Assembly: GCA_023430775.1 (NCBI GenBank) | Contig: JAEYYY010000440.1 | Span: forward strand, 1-8,720 | Reading direction: 5' to 3' | Length of the DNA stretch: 8,720 nt | From: Pseudomonadota bacterium | Lineage (GTDB): Bacteria; Myxococcota_A; Polyangia; Haliangiales; Haliangiaceae | Shown here: piece after piece, positions 1-6,000 of the stretch | How the letters are laid out: each line of letters starts with the position of its first letter | How positions within the stretch are numbered: position 1 is the stretch's first letter | Notes under the pieces: generated by a model | Seen by the model: the letters and a program-made list of their open reading frames with translations, nothing else | The model's database searches: none | Told to the model about the DNA's origin: nothing | Made by a program: the position numbers and the translations under genes

Positions 1-54
1 GCCGAGGCCGGCGCGAGCGCGCTGCTGTCCGGGCAGTCGTTCAGCGCAGGCGGC
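1..54 (+). other. Possible C-terminal tail of an upstream DUF4157/eCIS-core domain
   Basis: Residues 1-18 (AEAGASALLSGQSFSAGG) align without gaps to the last helix of the complete DUF4157 domain downstream (ADAVADAVVAGKSAEG, from residue 1095). They share alternating Ala, an acidic second residue, a hydrophobic pair and a G-x-S turn. Many DUF4157 domains end in an acidic/Ala helix followed by [LV]-x-G. This suggests a first eCIS-core domain cut by the left edge. The stretch is short, and an Ala-rich helix could resemble it by chance. Confidence 0.42.
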
Positions 55-3000
55 ATCGGCGCGCTTCCCGGCATCTCGATGTTCGAGGGGCCGCCGCCGG
101 CGAGCACCTCGACACCGGCGGATCCCGCGGCTCCGCAGCAGGAGCAGTTCGGGCCGAACGATCCGCGCAACCCCGACTACGACCCGTCGCAGGATCCCGC
201 AGTCGTCGCGCAGCTTCCTCCGCCGGTGCCGACGCAGCAGACGGCGACGCCACCGCCTGCGCCTACACCCAAGCCGGAGCCCGCGCCGCCGCCGACACCC
301 GCGCCGAAGCAACCCGCAGCGCAACCGACGCCGGTCCCCGCGACGCCGAATCGGCCGTCGATCGGTCCAGCGCCGGCGCCGACGCCCGCGAAGTCGCCCG
401 CGCCGACCGCGAACCTCGACGAGCTCGTCAAGGCGGAGCTCGAGAAGCGCGCCGATCCGCAGGCGAAGCAGTCGTACTCGAACGCGACGAACCAGATCGA
501 CATCCTCCGCATCCAGGCGGTCCAGTACTCGTTCCAGCCGACCGGGCTCGGTACCAACATCCTCGGGGCGCTGTGGCCGTGGGAAGCGTGGAAGCAGCAC
601 GGTCGCGAGATCTCGCTGACCAATCCCTACGACGCGGGCTCGCTGCAGGCGTGGATCGAAGGCGCGCGCGCGACGATCCGGATCCTCGGCGACGTCGCGG
701 CATGGGTGGCGACGATCGCGGACATCGTCGCGGCGGTCTCCGGTCTGCTCGCGCTGATCTCGTCGTGGACCGGCGCGGGTCTCGTGATCTTCGGTGCGAT
801 CGCCGCGATCGCCGCCGAGGTCGGCACGATCGCGGGTCTCATCAAGATCATCCTGGACATCATCGACGTCGTCATCGGCGTCGTTCAGATGATCCTGACG
901 ATCAAGAAGATCAAGGGATCGAAGGATCCGGCCGAGCGCGCGAAGCTCGCGGCGCTCCTCGGTCGCGAGGTCAAGGAAGTCAGCGGTGCCGTCGTCGGCA
1001 TCGGCGTCCAGGTCGTGACGATCGTCGCCACCGCGGGTCTCGCCGCCGGCGTCAGCGGCATGGTCAACAAGAGCCTCAAGGGGTTCTGGAAGAACTTCGG
1101 CAAGGAGCTGTTCAAGGAGTTCCGTCCGATCCTCGCGCCGCGGCAGAGCATCAAGGCGATCAAGGATGCGGCCGCGCTCGGCGTGCGTGCGCCCAAGGCG
1201 GCGGTGCGCGAGAACGTCGATCCGAAGTCGATCACGCAGAAGGAGATCGCCGACGGTGCCGTGACGGTCCAGCGCGTCGAGCGACGCCGCGAGCTGGTGA
1301 GGAGCAAGCTGTCGCGCGCACAGCGCAAGAAGCGCGGCAAGCTCCGCGAGTGGCGCGAGGTCGTCACCACCAGCAACAAGCCGGTGCTCAGCCGCAAGGA
1401 CCTCCGGATCCCGAAGAGCGACAAGGCGGTCAAGCGCGAGGTCCGCTTCATCGTCGATCCGAACAAGCTCAAGAAGGGCATCCCGCCGGCCGAGATCGAG
1501 GGCTTCGCCGTCGACACCAGCGCGATCATCCCCGGCCACGTCGCGGGCAACGGGCAAGCGGCCGCGAAGAAGACCGGCGACGCGACCAGCCCGACCAAGC
1601 CGAACGCGCAGCTGCCGGGCACCGATGCGCCCGTCGGCACGTCGCCGCTGACGCAGGTGCCGATGTGGCCGACGCAGCTCGACAAGCTGAAGGCCACGCG
1701 CACCGAATTGCCGCCGGCGAACGATCGCCTGATGACCATGTACAACCTCGCCAAGGGTCAGGCGGGTCCGTACCAGTCGGGGCAGTTCGAGAAGGCGTTC
1801 GCGGGCGTCCGGAACGCGGCGGGGCAGATGCGCCTCGGCGCGCTGCAACAGCAGCAAGACGCGACGGCCGGTGCCGAGCAGAGCCAGAAGGGCGAGCAGG
1901 CCGCGAAGCAGGGTGTCCAGCAGAAGGGTCAGCTCGACGGCAAGACCGCGCAGATGGATCAGAGCACCCAGACGATGGGTGCGCAGAAGGTGGAGAAGCC
2001 GCCTCCGAAGGAGGGCGGTAGCTGGTGGGACAAGGCGAAGAACTGGCTCTACAACCAGACCATCGGTCGCATCGGCGACGCGATCGGCGGGCTGCAGGGT
2101 TGGCTCCAGAAGTCGATCGGCGGCTGGGTGATGGCGCAGGCCGGGCTCACCAAGGAAGAGCTCGACATGGCCGGCATCGAGAACTCGATGCGCGCCGATC
2201 ACCAGAAGGACAAGCAGACCGAAGCCGAGATGAAGGCGGCGCAGGACGAGGCCAACAAGGTCGATCCGAAGCTCGCCGAGATCATGAAGGGCGCGAACGC
2301 CGACGAGCAGGCGGCACTCCAGGCGATGATGGAATCGCAGGAGTTCATGACCGCGATCGACGAGGCCGTGAAGGGGCTCGACGAGGCGATCGCGGCGGGC
2401 AACGCGTACATCACCGAGGTCTCGCCGATCATCCGGCACGAGCTCGAGACCCAGCAGGGCGGCAAGCCGATCGATGCCGCGTACGTGGCGCCGGTGATCG
2501 GCGGCGCGAATTCGCTCAAGGGTGCGGTCGGCGGCAGCGAGGAGATGGCAGCGCCGGCGGCGGCCGACGTGATCGGCGAGCTCGGTCAGGCGCAGGAAGC
2601 GTGGCCGGAGCTCAACATCCAGCCCGGCGTCGCCGCGGTCGGCACCGCGAAGCAAGCGTTCGTCACCGCGCACTCGCAGCTGGTCAACGGCATCGCCACC
2701 GCCGCCGATGGCGTGATCAACCGGGTCAACGGCCTGATCGGCACGACCGAGTACGAAGCGGTCCTCGAGGCCGCGCACTCGCTCGACGGCGCGATGGATA
2801 GCTTCCTCGAGCAAGAGGACGCGCTCGTCGAGACCTACCTCCGCAACCTCGAGCGCATCCTCGACGCGACGGCCACGTTGATCCAGTCGGCGGTGACGCA
2901 GGAAGAGGTCGACGTCCCGGTCGACGAAGCACCGGTGCAGCGCAAGGCCGATGGCGGCGCGGCGAACGACAACGCGGATCCGCAGGCCACGGCAGCGCGC

Positions 3001-6000
3001 GGAACCCAGGGGCCCGCCGGTCAGCTGCCGCACCTCTCGCAGATCCAGAAGAGCTTCGGCAAGCACGACGTGTCGGGCGTCGAGGCGCACGTGGGTGGCG
3101 ACGCAGCGGATGCGTCGAAGCAGCTCGGCGCGAAGGCGTTCGCGACCGGCAACAAGGTCGCGTTTGCGGACTCGCCCGATCTTCACACCGCGGCGCACGA
3201 AGCCGCGCACGTGGTGCAGCAGCGCAGCGGCGTGTCGCTGAAGGCGATCGACGGCGGCGCCGGCGACGCGCACGAGCAGCACGCCGACGCGGTCGCCGAT
3301 GCGGTGGTCGCCGGCAAGTCGGCCGAGGGCTTGCTCGACGGTGCGGCTGCGGCGAGCACCGAGAAGGCCGAAGCTCCGGCCGCCGGCGAACCGCACGCCG
3401 AGACTGCGAAGGCCGACACTCCGAAGGCCGAGGCTCCGAAGGCCGATGCGATGGCCGCTGCCGCCGCACCGGGCAGCAAGCCGGCCGCCGTGCAGCGCAA
3501 GCAGGCGGATGCACCCGCGCCTCCGCCGGGGCCCGACGGGCAGCGCGAAGAGAAGAAGGACAAGGCCGATATCTCGGCGGTCGATCGCGGACCGTCGGAT
3601 ACCCCGCCCGATCTCGCGGACGAGACCAAGCAGCCGCCGAAGACCAAGGGCGACGGCAAGGTCGACGTCAACAAGGGTCAGGACAAGGGCAAGGACAAGG
3701 CCGCGGCGCCGGGCAAGGACAAGGCTCCGAAGAAGGACGCGGCCGCCGCGAAGGATCCGAAGAAGGCTGCGCCTGCGACCGGTGATGCGGGCCAGCCGCC
3801 ACCGCCCGCCGCGAAGGCTCCGGCCGCGGTCGGGCCCGCGGCACCGCCCGATGTCGTGGCGGCGCCACCGGTGGCACCGGTGCCGAAGCTCCAGCTCGCC
3901 GACGTCGCGTCGAACGCGAAGACCGATCAGAAGTGGATCCAGGACACCGGCCGCGCTCCGGCCGCGCACCACGCTCAGATCCAGGGCGAGCTCGACGCGC
4001 TCGCCGCCGAGATCCAGGCCAAGCAGAGCGAGCTGATGGCGCTCGCCGATGCCGAGGCAACGCGCATCGCCGGCGAGATGGCCGGCAAGGTCGCGGGCTT
4101 CACGTCGGCAATGGTCGTCCCCGGCCGCGCGCGCGTCGAAGCGGCGTTCGGCGGCATGACCAAGTCGATCGATGCGGCCGAGCAGAAGACCAAGGCCGAC
4201 ATCGCCGCGGCCAAGGTGCAGGGCTCGGCGCAGATCGTCACCGCGAAGGCCCAGAAGCACGCCGAGCTCGGCACCAAGTTCACCAACGCCAAGACCAACA
4301 ACGAGGCGCTGCTCAAGAAGAACATCCCGCTCGCGGTCGCCGCCATCCAGCGCTTCGTCGCGACGCTGCCGCCATTCATCGCCAAGGCGAAGCAAGACGC
4401 GACCAACGTGACCAACACGGTCGCGGCGAAGCCCGAGTTCGATCCGACGGTCTACAAGGGCAAGGGCCAGTGGGGTCACATCGACCAGGGCCTGCTGGCG
4501 GTGAAGGCCGACGTCGGCAAGAACATGCTGATCCAGCGCGGCCAGGCGCTCGGCAAGAACTACGAGACCGCGCTCACCAGCTTCGGCCAGGACATGGACA
4601 AGCGGGCGAAGCAGACCGTCGAGGAGGCGCTGAAGCCTGCGAAGCAGGAGCTCGACTTCGCCGTCGACATGGTCCAGGAGTCGACGAAGAAGAGCCTCGA
4701 CGCGGCCGAGGTCACCGCGAAGGCGCAGCTCGACACCACCGAGCAGACGGCGCTGAAGGCGGTCGCCGATACCAAGGCAGCGAGCCACCAGAAGTGGGCG
4801 GCCGAGAAGGCGGCGTCGATCGCCGAGGCCGACAAGGCCGGCAAGGCGCTGTCCGATAACACCACCGCCGCCACCACCGAGCTGACGTCGCGGATCAAGA
4901 GGCGCGCGTCGGAGGACGCCGCGAACTACAGCGCGCTCGCCGCCGACGTGCAGGGCTCGCTGCGCAGCGGCAAGCCGCAGAAGTACGAGGACGTGGCACC
5001 GAAGATCGCGGACGCCAAGCAGCGGCTCGCCGCCGGTCACGCGCAGAGCATGGAAGGCCTGCGCGCGATGGTGAGCAGCGGCGGCACCGAGCTCGCCGCG
5101 ATGCTGACCAAGCAACAGTCGCTCTACGACCAGGCGATCAAGACGCAGGAGTACCAGGCCAAGATCGTCGAGCAGACGCTCACCAAGGACATCTCGCAGT
5201 GCGCGACGGTGATGACCGGCTCGCTCGGCTCGCTGTCGAAGGGCTTCGACGAGGCGGGCACCAAGCAGAACGCGGCGATCGATCAAGCGGTCGGCGAGTT
5301 CACCGCCAGCGCCGACGGCGCGTTCGCCGGCTTCGACAAGAAGGTCACCGACATGCTGGCGGGCGAGATCCAGAAGCTCGACGCCAAGCTCAAGGAAGAC
5401 CTCGACCCGACCAAGCTCGGCAAGGAAGCCGGCGAGGCCGGCGCGAAGGAGGTCAAGGCGAAGCAGAAGTCGGCGATCGCCGGCTCGGGCGCACTTCGCA
5501 AGGCGATGGACGGCTGGGGCACCGACGAGAACGGCATCTACGAGGTCCTCCGGAAGTGCTCGTACGGCGAGATCGAGCTGCTCGAGGCGACCTACGACTC
5601 CCACTACGACAACCGTGCGAAGGAGGGCAGGTCACCGCTTCGCTACGACCTCTGGGACGAGATGAGCAAGGGCGAGCTCGCCATCGTGATGGCGTACCTC
5701 ACCCACGATCGCCAGACCGCGCTCAAGCTCGAGCTCGACGACGCGCAGGGCTGGCTGTGGAACGACAACAAGCGCATCGAGTCGGTGCTGCGCAGCGCCT
5801 CCGACGAGGAGATCAAGGGTCTCAACAACGATCCGGCCGCGAAGCTGACGCTGAACGCGCTCAAGAACTCGTTCTGGACGAGCGACAAGGACACGTTCAA
5901 CGCGCTGCTCGACACCAACATGTCGAGAGAGGATCGTCACACCAAGGCGAACGCGGTCCGCCTGTTCCACGCGATGGACGGCTGGGGCACCGACGAGGCG

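Larger units (their letters stand above)
3343..3888 (+). other. Lys/Ala/Pro-rich linker (residues 1115-1296)
   Basis: About 180 residues are dominated by Ala, Lys, Pro, Asp and Gly, with almost no large hydrophobics. The stretch includes KGQDKGKDK-type runs (1225-1233) and a Pro-Ala tail (1266-1295). It should be disordered, and it separates the eCIS-core domain from the long helical region. Tandem five-residue units lie at 1136-1150. No domain is recognised. Confidence 0.75.

Noticed and set aside
79..81. ATG (residue 27) as a possible start of the gene
   Set aside because: No purine-rich ribosome-binding site precedes it, and the frame is open and coding-like upstream to the window edge.
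217..411. TonB-like periplasmic linker
   Set aside because: Only the Pro-rich composition matches. There is no N-terminal anchor or TonB C-terminal domain, and similar linkers recur elsewhere in the same protein.
885..1754. 289-codon open frame on the minus strand
   Set aside because: It has no ribosome-binding site and no family resemblance. It is explained by the absence of A/T-rich codons in the sense gene.
573..2021. 482-codon open frame on the plus strand, third frame
   Set aside because: The product is extremely Arg/Asp/Gly-rich with no hydrophobic core, as expected when a high-GC gene is read out of frame. It lies wholly inside the real frame.
2025..2801. 258-codon open frame on the plus strand, third frame
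   Set aside because: It is Arg/Asp/Gly-dominated shadow sequence inside the real coding frame.
3406..3450. Short tandem units as a CRISPR-like or regulatory repeat
   Set aside because: The units are multiples of three, in frame, without spacers, and encode a low-complexity linker.
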